The notes under the pieces: model-generated
Database searches by the model: none
The model's input: only the letters and a program-made list of their open reading frames with translations
Told to the model about the DNA's origin: nothing
Shown: positions 1 to 7,055 of the stretch, one piece after another
How positions within the stretch are numbered: position 1 is the stretch's first letter
Layout of the letters: each line of letters begins with the position of its first letter
Source: Clostridia bacterium
GTDB lineage: Bacteria; Bacillota; Clostridia; Peptostreptococcales; Anaerovoracaceae
Direction: 5' to 3'
Assembly (NCBI GenBank): GCA_024682015.1
Contig: JAIKZT010000067.1
Location: 1-16,026 of the forward strand
Length of the DNA stretch: 16,026 bases
Translations under genes and position numbers: made by a program

Positions 1-263
1 ACCTTGGCGCAGATGCCGCAGCCCTTGCAGTGGTCAAAGTCGAAATCGCCTCTCTTGCCGTCCTTTACGGGAATGCAGCTGTCAGGGCAGACCGGGGCGC
101 ACAGCAGGCACTGCTTGCACTTTTCTTCGATAAACTTCGGAGTGTCGACTCTCCATTCGCCTGTCATGAACTGGACAGCGCCGCCTGCGCATACGATGCT
201 GGCGCCGGTGGTCATATCCTTCCACTTGACGTCGAGACCCTGTTTCGTAATGTCTGTCTTCAT
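1..263 (-). CDS. porD: 2-oxoacid:ferredoxin oxidoreductase, delta (ferredoxin-like) subunit, partial
   Basis: This is the electron-transfer subunit of a pyruvate/2-oxoacid:ferredoxin oxidoreductase, passing electrons from the catalytic core to ferredoxin through two 4Fe-4S clusters in the cytoplasm. I read 87 codons from the ATG at 263-261 before the window edge cuts the gene. The first cluster motif is C49-x2-C52-x2-C55-x3-C59-P, and the second begins at C79-x2-C82-x2-C85; its last cysteine lies outside the window. The ATG overlaps the TAA of the upstream gamma gene by one base (TAATG), so translation is probably coupled. GGAGGT lies nine bases ahead of the start. Family members are about 100 residues, so only the tail is missing. 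Alpha and beta subunit genes would be expected next, beyond coordinate 1. The substrate (pyruvate, 2-oxoisovalerate or 2-oxobutyrate) cannot be read from this subunit. Confidence 0.88.
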   Translation of the reverse strand, partial: MKTDITKQGLDVKWKDMTTGASIVCAGGAVQFMTGEWRVDTPKFIEEKCKQCLLCAPVCPDSCIPVKDGKRGDFDFDHCKGCGICAK

Positions 264-838
264 TATCCGCGCACCTCCTCTAAAGCCATCTTCAGAGCAT
301 CCATGTTGCCCTTGATGACCTCGGGCTTCGTGGCGAACTTATGAGCATAGGAAGTCTCCATTTCCTTCAGGAACGCGTCGATGTCCATCAGGCCGGTGAC
401 CTTCAGGGTAGCCGCGAGCATCGGGGAGTTGGGGAAATACTTGCCCAGCGTAGCAATGGACACCTTGCGGGCGTCGATCGTGCAGACTCTTCCCTTGTAA
501 CCTCTGAGCAGAGGACGGATCTCTTCGGGGCTCTTCGCCGTGTTGATAATGATGGCGCCTTCTTCCTTCAGACCTGCCGTCACATCGATGTCCTCGATGA
601 GGGTCTCATCTACGACCACGACGTAATCGGGGTCGTAGATGTTGGAGTGGACCCGGATGGGCTTGTCGCTGATCCTGTTATAAGCGGTGATCGGCGCGCC
701 CATTCTCTCGGGGCCGTACTCGGGGAAACCCTGCACTTCGGCACCGGTGGAAAAGCAAACGTCCGCCAGAAGCAGCGCAGCCGTTTTGGCACCCTGTCCG
801 CCGCGGCCATGCCATCTGATCTCAGTTAAACCTTTCAT
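263..838 (-). CDS. porC: 2-oxoacid:ferredoxin oxidoreductase, gamma subunit
   Basis: The product (191 residues) is the gamma subunit of a four-subunit 2-oxoacid:ferredoxin oxidoreductase, which converts a 2-oxoacid plus CoA to an acyl-CoA, CO2 and reduced ferredoxin. The N-terminus carries the family signature WHGRGGQGAKTAA at about residues 9-21. A conserved segment around PEYGPERMGAPI (about 39-50) follows. The length matches stand-alone gamma subunits rather than the fused single-chain enzyme. The ATG at 838 has GGAGG six bases upstream. The gene lies 27 bases after the methionine gamma-lyase gene with no terminator between them, and overlaps the delta gene by one base. The megL context suggests 2-oxobutyrate as a possible substrate. 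That is inference, since pyruvate and branched-chain oxoacid enzymes share this subunit type. Confidence 0.92.
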   Translation of the reverse strand: MKGLTEIRWHGRGGQGAKTAALLLADVCFSTGAEVQGFPEYGPERMGAPITAYNRISDKPIRVHSNIYDPDYVVVVDETLIEDIDVTAGLKEEGAIIINTAKSPEEIRPLLRGYKGRVCTIDARKVSIATLGKYFPNSPMLAATLKVTGLMDIDAFLKEMETSYAHKFATKPEVIKGNMDALKMALEEVRG

Positions 839-840
839 GT

Positions 841-855
841 AAAACCTCCGGTTTT
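841..855 (-). promoter_or_regulatory. Inverted repeat covering the porC ribosome binding site
   Basis: On the minus strand AAAACC-GGA-GGTTTT is a perfect 6-bp inverted repeat with a three-base loop. The GGAGG Shine-Dalgarno sequence of porC is formed by the loop plus the first bases of the right arm. The stem is short and mostly A-T, so it may only mildly reduce initiation. It could make porC translation depend on ribosomes arriving from megL, whose stop codon is just upstream. I see the repeat directly; the effect is inferred. Confidence 0.4.
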
Positions 856-865
856 CAGTGATAAA

Positions 866-2062
866 TTACTTCTTGATGGCAGCCTTCAGCGCCTGATCGA
901 GGTCGGCGATGATGTCGTCCGCATCTTCCAGACCGACGGAGAGGCGGATGAGCTTCTTGGTGAAGCCGGCGTTGATCATCTCTTCTTCGGTGTAGGTGCT
1001 GTGGGTCATGCTGCCCGGATGCTCGATGAGCGTCTCGCAGTCGCCCAGGGATACGGCCAGCGTGCAGAGCTTGACGTTGTTCATCATCTTCTCGGCGATC
1101 TTGGCGGTCTTGGGCTCGAAGGCGATCATGCCGCCGAACATGGCCAGTTCCTTCTTGGCGGTCTTATACTGCGGATGGGACTTCAGGCCGGGATAGTACA
1201 CGGCTTCGATGTCCGGATTGGCTTCCAGCCAGGCAGCGACCTTCATGGCGTTCTCAGAGTGAGCCTTCATTCTGAGCGGCAGGGTCTTCAGGCCTCTGTT
1301 CAGCAGGAAGGCGTTCAGCGGGGCGGGAACGGAACCGGTGATGTTCTTCAGGCCGTTGGTGAGGACTGCCGGATAGAAATTGCTGTCGCAGCAGACGAAG
1401 CCCGCAATGATGTCGCCATGGCCGTTCAGGTACTTGGTGGCGGAGTGTACGACGATGTCGGCGCCCAGATCGTGCGGTCTGCAGATGAGGCCGGTCGCGA
1501 AGGTGTTGTCCACGACGACGATGCAGTCGGGGTTCTTTTCATGGGCGATCTCGGCGATCTTTTTCAGATCGACGACCTTCATGGTCGGATTCGCGATGGT
1601 CTCGCAGTAGGTCATCTTCGTCTTCTTGCGCAGAGCCTTGCGGACAGCGGAGAGGTCGGCAAAATCGATGAACTCTACATCCACGCCCCAGAGCGGGAGC
1701 TGCTTGGAGAAGAGTTCGAACGTACAGCCGTACAGAGCTTTATCGGCGACCAGTCTGTCACCCTTCTGCAGGAAAGGCAGCGTGGCGGAAGAGATGGCGC
1801 CCATACCGGAAGATGTTGCGACGGCGCATTCAGTGCCTTCCAGGATAGCCAGCTTCTCCTCGATCTGCGTCGTGGAGGGGCTGCCCAGGCGGGCATAAAT
1901 ATAGCCGGGTTCTTTACCGGCGAATCTGTCTGCACCCTGCTTGGTGCTCTCGAACTGATAGGTAGAGGTCTGGAAAATAGGCATCTGCAGAGAACCGAAG
2001 GGGTTCATCTCGTGCTTATCACCATGGATCAGTCTCGTACGCATCGCATGTTCTTTGCTCAT
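866..2062 (-). CDS. megL: Methionine gamma-lyase (PLP-dependent)
   Basis: The product (398 residues) belongs to the Cys/Met-metabolism PLP enzyme family (fold type I) and most likely cleaves L-methionine to methanethiol, ammonia and 2-oxobutyrate. Visible features are the phosphate-binding Y56-A-R58 from the neighbouring subunit, S85-G-M-G, the stacking tyrosine Y111, the PLP aspartate D185 and the Schiff-base lysine K210 in SATKYLNGHGD. Residue C113 in LYGCTF corresponds to the cysteine characteristic of methionine gamma-lyases (Cys116 of the Pseudomonas putida enzyme); cystathionine synthases and lyases usually have another residue there. The ATG at 2062 has AAGGAG six bases upstream. The gene has its own promoter and an unusual 12-bp palindrome in its leader, and leads an operon with 2-oxoacid:ferredoxin oxidoreductase subunits. 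Alternatives are O-acetylhomoserine sulfhydrylase or cystathionine gamma-lyase, less likely given C113. Confidence 0.85.
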   Translation of the reverse strand: MSKEHAMRTRLIHGDKHEMNPFGSLQMPIFQTSTYQFESTKQGADRFAGKEPGYIYARLGSPSTTQIEEKLAILEGTECAVATSSGMGAISSATLPFLQKGDRLVADKALYGCTFELFSKQLPLWGVDVEFIDFADLSAVRKALRKKTKMTYCETIANPTMKVVDLKKIAEIAHEKNPDCIVVVDNTFATGLICRPHDLGADIVVHSATKYLNGHGDIIAGFVCCDSNFYPAVLTNGLKNITGSVPAPLNAFLLNRGLKTLPLRMKAHSENAMKVAAWLEANPDIEAVYYPGLKSHPQYKTAKKELAMFGGMIAFEPKTAKIAEKMMNNVKLCTLAVSLGDCETLIEHPGSMTHSTYTEEEMINAGFTKKLIRLSVGLEDADDIIADLDQALKAAIKK

Positions 2063-2076
2063 TGTTGTCTCCTTCC

Positions 2077-2088
2077 TTAACTAGTTAA
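2077..2088. promoter_or_regulatory. 12-bp palindrome in the megL leader, candidate operator
   Basis: TTAACTAGTTAA is a perfect 12-bp palindrome lying between the predicted megL transcription start (about 2119) and its Shine-Dalgarno sequence. With no spacer it makes a poor RNA hairpin but a typical binding site for a dimeric repressor, placed about 30-40 bases downstream of the start. No regulator gene is visible nearby. The palindrome is seen directly; the operator role is inferred. Confidence 0.35.
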
Positions 2089-2125
2089 ACAAAATCAGCA
2101 AAATAAAACTTTAAGTTCCACTGAA

Positions 2126-2154
2126 ATTATAGAACTATCACGATTATAATTCAA
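2126..2154 (-). promoter_or_regulatory. Sigma-A promoter of the megL operon
   Basis: On the minus strand TTGAAT (2154-2149) and TATAAT (2131-2126) are separated by exactly 17 bases. The -10 box is perfect and the -35 box matches TTGACA at four of six positions. The predicted start near 2119 gives a leader of about 57 bases, too short for a SAM riboswitch or T-box. A second TATAAT lies within the spacer (2148-2143) and could add another start. Confidence 0.65.
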
Positions 2155-2239
2155 CAAAAAAACGGTGGACATTTTGGATTTTTTGAGATTTTTATGTTCA
2201 TTTTATACATAAAACAGCCTGAAACTGTTGAAATTCACG

Positions 2240-2264
2240 AAAAAAGAGCCCTTGCGGACTCTTG
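2240..2264 (-). terminator. Rho-independent terminator after rnpB
   Basis: In the transcript AAGAGUCC and GGGCUCUU pair around a GCAA (GNRA-type) tetraloop, with one G-U pair inside the stem, and a run of six U follows. It begins about ten bases past the mature 3' end of RNase P RNA. It should end the whole dgt-dnaG-rpoD-trmK-nif3-rnpB transcript and separate it from megL. Confidence 0.9.
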
Positions 2265-2272
2265 CAAAAAAT

Positions 2273-2647
2273 CATGAGCAGCCTGTAAGCCGGGTTCTGT
2301 ATTAAGCGATCATCTTTCTAGGACCTCTGTCGCCAAAGGCCTCCAGCGACCTACCTCCCGGGAAGGGGCGGGCAGCCCCCTTTCAGGCGGTTTGCCTCGC
2401 GGCACCTGCCTCCCTGTCTGGTCTTGCTCCGGATGGGGTTTACACGGACGACCCCTGTTGCCAGGAGCCCGGTGAGCTCTTACCTCGCCTTTTCACCCTT
2501 GCCTGCCGAAGCAGGCGGTTGTTTTCTGTTGCACTTTCCCTGGGGTCACCCCCGGCAGCCGTTAGCTGTCATCCTTGCCCTATGGAGCCCGGACTTTCCT
2601 CACGCCCTGCCTTCCGGCAGAGCCCGCGACCGCATGGGCTGCTCATG
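2273..2647 (-). ncRNA. rnpB: RNase P RNA (class A-like)
   Basis: This is the catalytic RNA of RNase P, which removes 5' leaders from pre-tRNAs. About 375 bases are bounded by helix P1: ATGAGCAGCC at the 5' end (2646-2637) pairs perfectly with GGCTGCTCAT at the 3' end (2283-2274). Conserved blocks appear in order: GAGGAAAGTCCGGGCTCC near the 5' end (about 2601-2584), GGGTGAAAAGG and GGTAAGAGC in the middle, GTAAACCCC followed by CCGGAGCAAGACC (about 2443-2418), the GGTAGGTCGC loop region thought to contact the tRNA CCA end, and ACAGAACCCGGCTTACAG (about 2300-2283) near the 3' end. The order of blocks follows the E. coli-type RNA rather than the Bacillus class B type, as is usual for Clostridia. 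Its 5' end is 13 bases after the nif3 stop codon. Exact ends are inferred from P1. Confidence 0.96.
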
Positions 2648-2660
2648 GCTTTTATAAAGT

Positions 2661-3431
2661 TTAAAGCGTGTAATCGAACGGATTCCGCATGGATTCGGAT
2701 CTCACGATCTCCGCGGTGATCCGCCCATCGGCGCGCAATTGCGAGGCCATGTTGGGGACGAACTGCCATTCCGTGCCGTAATGGCCCGCGTCGATGAGGC
2801 ATATCCCCAGATCCCTGGCCGCCTGCGCATCGTGGTGCTTGACGTCGCCGGAGACATACGCATCCACGCCCTGCCGGTACGCGTCGTACAGATACTCCCC
2901 GCCCGCGCCGGTGCACACGGCGAACGTGCGGATCTCCCGGTCCGATTCTCCCTGGATCTTCAGGCCTTCGTAGCCGCAGGCAGCGTTGACTTCCGAGATG
3001 AATTCATCGAAGGAGACAGGCTTGTCCAGCCGCCCGATGCGTGCGATGCCGCCGGCCAGATCCTCCGGAAAGCTGCATCCGAGCTCCTTCATCAGGTAGT
3101 CGTTGTTGCCGCCCGGCGCTTTATCAAAGCATGTGTGGGAGGCATAGACGCTGATGCCCTCTTTGATGAGCCTCAGAATATGGTTTCCTACCGTAAAATC
3201 CGGGGCGATGCGCCTGACGGGCACGAACAGAAGCGGATGGTGGCATACGATGAAATCGCAGTGTTCCCGCACCGCTTCGTCGATGACCCGGTTCGTGATC
3301 TCCAGGGCGATCAGGATGCGCGAAACCTCCTTGCCGCCGCAGTCGATCTGCATGCCGCTGTTGTCCCAGTCTTCCGCGAGAGATAAGGGAGCGATCCCGT
3401 CCAGTACGTTCAGGAGTACACTTTTGTCCAT
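2661..3431 (-). CDS. Nif3-like dinuclear metal centre protein (NIF3/YqfO family)
   Basis: The product (256 residues) is a short-form member of the Nif3-like family, whose members form hexameric rings with two metal ions per subunit; the biochemical role is unsettled. The metal-site motifs are all visible: C63-H64-H65-PLLF, SHTCFDKAPGG with D103, YVSGDVKHHDAQ around residues 192-203, and DAGHYGTEW with H217 and E221. At 256 residues it lacks the extra domain inserted in the longer Bacillus YqfO type. The ATG at 3431 has AAGGA eight bases upstream, and the gene overlaps the end of trmK by 22 bases. The trmK-nif3 pairing is common in Bacillota and suggests a linked but unproven role. The start of rnpB follows 13 bases after the stop codon. 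Confidence 0.92.
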   Translation of the reverse strand: MDKSVLLNVLDGIAPLSLAEDWDNSGMQIDCGGKEVSRILIALEITNRVIDEAVREHCDFIVCHHPLLFVPVRRIAPDFTVGNHILRLIKEGISVYASHTCFDKAPGGNNDYLMKELGCSFPEDLAGGIARIGRLDKPVSFDEFISEVNAACGYEGLKIQGESDREIRTFAVCTGAGGEYLYDAYRQGVDAYVSGDVKHHDAQAARDLGICLIDAGHYGTEWQFVPNMASQLRADGRITAEIVRSESMRNPFDYTL

Positions 3432-4114
3432 AGCGAGTTCCTTTTGCCCTCAAGATAGGCGCCTTTTTCCTTCAGAAAGCTGATCTTCCCGGCATTCCGG
3501 GAATGTTCGGAGTGAGAAAGGTTTTCTGTAATAATATTTATGTTAACTATTTCCCTATCCAAGTATTCGAGCATCAGAGCATCTTCGCAGGCCGGAACGT
3601 CCGGGTAGCGGTAAGGCTCCTGCGCGCCGGGCCTTGCGGTGAACACCTCGCAGATCCGGTCCTTTTCCCAAACGAGGTGTTCCTCTTCGACGGCCCAGCC
3701 GTTCTCCCACAGCCAGCTGCGCAGAACGCCGCTCCTGGTGCGCGGCTGCAGAACGAGCCTCTTGATGCGGGAAAGGATCTCGGGACTCTCCGAAAGGATG
3801 CGCGCGATGAGCTCTCCGCCCATGCCCGCGATGACGACCGTGTCGGCTTCACCGGCTTTCAGCGTTTCGAGCCCGCTACCCAGGCGCAGGCTGTACCGCT
3901 CTGCGGGAACGCCTGACCCTTCCATCAGCTGCCGGGCGCGCTGCAGAGGCCCTTCCTTCACATCGGAAAAAACGGCGAAAGATGCAATGTCCTCCTGCAG
4001 ACAGTACAGCGGCAGATAGCCGTGATCCGTTCCGATGTCGGCCAGCGTGCCGCCTTTCAGGACAAGGCTCGCCAGCAGTGAAAGCCTCGGCGAAAGGCGC
4101 AGGGAACTATTCAA
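3410..4114 (-). CDS. trmK: tRNA (adenine(22)-N1)-methyltransferase TrmK
   Basis: The product (234 residues) is a class I SAM-dependent methyltransferase expected to methylate N1 of adenine 22 in tRNA. The SAM-binding loop is ADIGTDHGYLP (about residues 25-35), and the family motif VIAGMGGELI follows at about 94-103. The C-terminal part has a helical, basic character typical of TrmK. I chose the TTG at 4114 because the next residues (SSLRLSPRLSLLASL) match the usual TrmK N-terminus, no ATG or GTG start is suitably placed, and GAGG lies just upstream. The TTG overlaps the last codons of rpoD (CTTGAATAG), so translation is likely coupled. It overlaps nif3 by 22 bases at its own end. Confidence 0.92.
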   Translation of the reverse strand: MNSSLRLSPRLSLLASLVLKGGTLADIGTDHGYLPLYCLQEDIASFAVFSDVKEGPLQRARQLMEGSGVPAERYSLRLGSGLETLKAGEADTVVIAGMGGELIARILSESPEILSRIKRLVLQPRTRSGVLRSWLWENGWAVEEEHLVWEKDRICEVFTARPGAQEPYRYPDVPACEDALMLEYLDREIVNINIITENLSHSEHSRNAGKISFLKEKGAYLEGKRNSLWTKVYS

Positions 4115-5249
4115 GATAATCCCTCAGCCTCTTGCTGCGGTTGGGATGGCGCAGTTTGCGCAGCGCCTTCGCTTCGATCTGGCGGATGCGTTCGCGGGTG
4201 ACCTTGAACATCTGCCCCACTTCCTCCAGCGTGCGCTGGCGACCGTCATCGAGCCCGAAGCGCAGGCGAAGGACTTCCTGCTCCCGTTCGGTAAGCGTGG
4301 ACAGCACTTCATCGAGCTGTTCCTTCAGCATGGAGAATGCCGCGGCATCCGCGGGGGAAGGCACGTCCTCGTCGGGGATAAAGTCTCCCAGGTGCGAATC
4401 TTCCTCTTCGCCGATGGGCGTTTCCAGCGAAACGGGTTCCTGCGCGATCTTCGAGATCTCGCGGACCTTTTCGACGGGGATCTCCATCTCTTCGGCGATC
4501 TCCTCGGGCGTCGGGTCTCTCCCCAGTTCCTGCAGCAGCTGGCGGGTCACCCGGATCTGCTTGTTGATCGTCTCGACCATGTGCACCGGAATGCGTATCG
4601 TCCGCGCCTGATCCGCGATGGACCGGGTGATGGACTGACGGATCCACCAGGTGGCGTACGTCGAGAACTTGAAGCCCTTTCTCCAGTCGAACTTGTCGAC
4701 CGCCTTGATGAGGCCGAGATTGCCTTCCTGAATGAGGTCCAGGAACAGCATGCCGCGGCCTACATAGCGCTTCGCGATGGAGACGACGAGGCGGAGGTTC
4801 GCTTCGCACAGGCGCTTTTTCGCTTCTTCATCGCCCTGCTCCATCCGCTGCGCCAGATCCATTTCCTCGTCCGCCGTCAGGAGGGGCACTTTGCCGATCT
4901 CCTTGAGGTACATGCGCACGGGGTCGTCCACCGTAACGCCCTTGGGCATGTCGGTGAGGTCGTCGGCTTCGGCGGCTTCCACGAGTTCTTCCAGCTCGGC
5001 TTCGCTCTCCGGGTCCGGCTCGAGCTCGTCGAAGTCGAATTCGTCCATGGAGGCCATGGGCGCCATCACCTCCACGCCGGATTCTTCCAGCTTGTCGTAG
5101 AAAGCGTCCTTCTGGGTCTGGGAGATGTCCAGATCCGAGAAAGCGTCGTCCACTTCGCTGAACGTGATGGAGCCGGATTTCTTGGCCTTTTCGAGGATCT
5201 GATCCAGCTGCTCGTACGCCTTCTTTTCGCTTTCGCTGTCGTAGTTCAT
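4107..5249 (-). CDS. rpoD: RNA polymerase primary sigma factor (sigma-A/RpoD)
   Basis: The 380-residue product is the housekeeping sigma factor that directs RNA polymerase to TTGACA/TATAAT promoters. Residues 1-60 resemble a region 1.1 domain, followed by an acidic linker (about 69-98) rich in D and E. Region 1.2 begins near VDDPVRMYLKEIG (108-119). Region 2 runs from about 145 to 215, with GRGMLFLDLIQEGNLGL and the -10-recognition stretch FSTYATWWIRQSI. Region 3 covers about 220-300. Region 4 ends the protein with EEVGQMFKVTRERIRQIEAK (342-361). The length matches Bacillus SigA and lacks the large insert of proteobacterial sigma-70. The ATG at 5249 has a strong AAGGGGGAT site, unlike the occluded site of the preceding dnaG, so more sigma than primase would be made from one message. 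trmK overlaps its 3' end. Confidence 0.97.
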   Translation of the reverse strand: MNYDSESEKKAYEQLDQILEKAKKSGSITFSEVDDAFSDLDISQTQKDAFYDKLEESGVEVMAPMASMDEFDFDELEPDPESEAELEELVEAAEADDLTDMPKGVTVDDPVRMYLKEIGKVPLLTADEEMDLAQRMEQGDEEAKKRLCEANLRLVVSIAKRYVGRGMLFLDLIQEGNLGLIKAVDKFDWRKGFKFSTYATWWIRQSITRSIADQARTIRIPVHMVETINKQIRVTRQLLQELGRDPTPEEIAEEMEIPVEKVREISKIAQEPVSLETPIGEEEDSHLGDFIPDEDVPSPADAAAFSMLKEQLDEVLSTLTEREQEVLRLRFGLDDGRQRTLEEVGQMFKVTRERIRQIEAKALRKLRHPNRSKRLRDYLE

Positions 5250-5268
5250 TCTTTATCCCCCTTGTAAG

Positions 5269-7053
5269 TTATATGAATTTGCGCCGAAGCTCCGTAAGCT
5301 CCAGCATCAAAGCATTCAGCTTTTCGTCGTCCTCTTCTTCCGCGATGGAGAGGATATCCATGATCTGGCGGATGCGCGCAGCGGCGTGCTGCCGTTCGAG
5401 CTGCGCGATGCAGTCGTCCATGGCTTCTTCTTCCTTGCCCGTGAGCACCGTGTCCAGGATGTCGTTGAAATAGGCCAGCGCTGAACCGCTCAGCTTTTCG
5501 CGGACGGTGGCGGCGTCGAATTCAGCGTGTTCCTTATACAGGCCGGACAAAACTTCCGAGATGAGAAAGCCTTCGTCCGTGCAGAACGCCTCGTCATAGG
5601 AAAGGATCTGCGGCAGAAAATCGCTCTTCTGCATGCACAGTTTGATGAGCATGCGCTCCAGCGACACGCGTCCGGGCGGGATCCTTAGATCTTCCTTCGG
5701 TTCCGCCTGTTCGCGCGCTTCCCTTTCCCTGGAGGCCTGTTCGCGGGCTGCCTGTCTGGCCGCTTCGTCGTTTTTGTCCGGGTGCTCGATCTCCCTGCGA
5801 AGCGCTCCTTCCGAAACGCCCGCAGCCTTCGCGACCCGCTGCGTATACAGGTCCGCCTCGACCGGCGAAAGAGGCCTCAGTACCGCCGCAGCTTCCCGCA
5901 GGAAGTGCACGCGCTGCGTGATGTCGGACAGATCGAAGCGCTCCTGCAGCAGATTGATCTTGAAGTCGATGTCCGTGACGGACGTCTTCTCCATGAGCGC
6001 GCGGAACTCGTCCGCCCCGTGCTTTTTGATGTATTCGTCCGGGTCCTTGCCGTCGTCCACATGCATGACCCGCACGTCCAGCCCCGCTTCCCGCAGCACG
6101 TCGCAGCCCCGCAGGGCTGCCTTGATGCCGGCCTCATCCGAATCGAGACAAAGGACAGCCTTCTTCGTGTAGCGCTTCAGCAGCGCCGCCTGTTCGGGCG
6201 TAAGTGCCGTTCCCAGCGCCGCGCAGACGTTCCTGACGCCGCCCTGGTACAGGCCGATGACGTCCATGTACCCTTCGACGACAAAAGCGTAGCCTCTCGC
6301 CTGGATCTCGTCTTTCGTGAAGTTGATCCCGTAAAGGTTGCGCTTCTTCTCGAAGATGAAGGATTCGTCCGAATTGATGTATTTCGCGTCGTCGTCCACG
6401 ATGGTGCGTCCGCCGAAGCCGACGATCTTGCCCATCGTGTTGAAGATCGGATACATGACCCGGCTGCGGAACTTGTCGTACAGCTGATCGTTCTTGGCGG
6501 ACTTCCGGCACAGTCCCAGTTCGAGGACCTGATCCTCGGGGCATCCGGCCTTCTGCAGATGCTGCGAAAGGCTCTCCCAGGCGTCGTCCGCGTAGCCGAG
6601 GCCGAACTTCGCGATGGTCTGGGGCGTAAGCCCTCTGCTCTTCAGATAAGCGTAGCCCGGGTTGGGTTTCGTCGTGAGCTCGCCGAAAAAGAATCTGGCC
6701 GCCTGGCGGTTGATCTCGTAGTATCCTTCGCGCCGCTTGCTGTTTCTTTCGTAGGCGTCATCGATCTCGACCCCGTACTGCGCCGCCAGTTTGCGGACTG
6801 CCTCCGCGAAGCTGAGATTGTAGTATTCCTGGACGAACTTGATGACGCTGCCGGACTTGCCGCAGCCGAAACAGGTGAAGATCTGCTTCTTCTCGGAAAC
6901 GACGAAGGAAGGCGTTTTCTCCTTGTGGAAAGGACAGCAGCCCTTGTAGTTGCTCCCCGATCGCTTCAGGGGCACGAGCGGGCTGACCACGTCGACGATG
7001 TTGCAGCGGTCGCGTATCTGGTCTGCAGCTGTTATCAAAGAATTCAATGCCAT
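5269..7053 (-). CDS. dnaG: DNA primase DnaG
   Basis: The 594-residue primase makes RNA primers for replication together with the DnaB-type helicase. The CHC2 zinc finger is C40-x2-H43-x17-C61-x2-C64. The catalytic core follows, with the Toprim motifs VVEGYMDVIGL, AALGTALTPEQA and LCLDSDEAGIKAA. A charged linker precedes the C-terminal helicase-interaction domain. An upstream in-frame ATG at 7083 would add ten residues (MFGIIEQEAP), but I chose the ATG at 7053 because AGGAGG lies five bases before it and the protein then begins like other primases. That AGGAGG is buried in a stem-loop (see the separate entry), which suggests weak or regulated translation. The gene lies 48 bases after dgt and 19 before rpoD, the usual macromolecular-synthesis arrangement. 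Confidence 0.96.
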   Translation of the reverse strand: MALNSLITAADQIRDRCNIVDVVSPLVPLKRSGSNYKGCCPFHKEKTPSFVVSEKKQIFTCFGCGKSGSVIKFVQEYYNLSFAEAVRKLAAQYGVEIDDAYERNSKRREGYYEINRQAARFFFGELTTKPNPGYAYLKSRGLTPQTIAKFGLGYADDAWESLSQHLQKAGCPEDQVLELGLCRKSAKNDQLYDKFRSRVMYPIFNTMGKIVGFGGRTIVDDDAKYINSDESFIFEKKRNLYGINFTKDEIQARGYAFVVEGYMDVIGLYQGGVRNVCAALGTALTPEQAALLKRYTKKAVLCLDSDEAGIKAALRGCDVLREAGLDVRVMHVDDGKDPDEYIKKHGADEFRALMEKTSVTDIDFKINLLQERFDLSDITQRVHFLREAAAVLRPLSPVEADLYTQRVAKAAGVSEGALRREIEHPDKNDEAARQAAREQASREREAREQAEPKEDLRIPPGRVSLERMLIKLCMQKSDFLPQILSYDEAFCTDEGFLISEVLSGLYKEHAEFDAATVREKLSGSALAYFNDILDTVLTGKEEEAMDDCIAQLERQHAAARIRQIMDILSIAEEEDDEKLNALMLELTELRRKFI

Positions 7054-7055
7054 CG

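Larger units (their letters stand above)
2063..2239. other. AT-rich intergenic region between rnpB and megL
   Basis: This non-coding stretch is far richer in A and T than its surroundings. It holds the megL promoter and leader at its low-coordinate end. Further upstream, TTTTAT-AC-ATAAAA (2201-2214) is a perfect 6-bp inverted repeat about 47 bases upstream of the -35 box, a possible upstream regulator site. I see no open reading frame or known RNA here. Confidence 0.6.

Noticed and set aside
866..2062. Cystathionine gamma-synthase or gamma-lyase instead of methionine gamma-lyase
   Set aside because: C113 in LYGCTF and the oxoacid oxidoreductase context favour methionine gamma-lyase. The alternative is kept in the entry as a lower possibility.
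2063..2125. SAM riboswitch or T-box in front of megL
   Set aside because: The predicted leader of about 57 bases is too short for either, and none of their conserved helices is visible.
2424..2719. Short plus-strand reading frames over 2424-2719
   Set aside because: They lie over rnpB, whose conserved RNA blocks fully explain the sequence.
4035..5267. A 410-codon open reading frame on the plus strand
   Set aside because: It lies exactly antisense to rpoD, has a low-complexity make-up rich in R, D, L and H, and has no ribosome binding site. It is a by-product of GC-rich codon use. The same applies to the long plus-strand frames opposite dnaG/dgt (5782-7854), pnp (10091-11072) and ribF (12740-14287).
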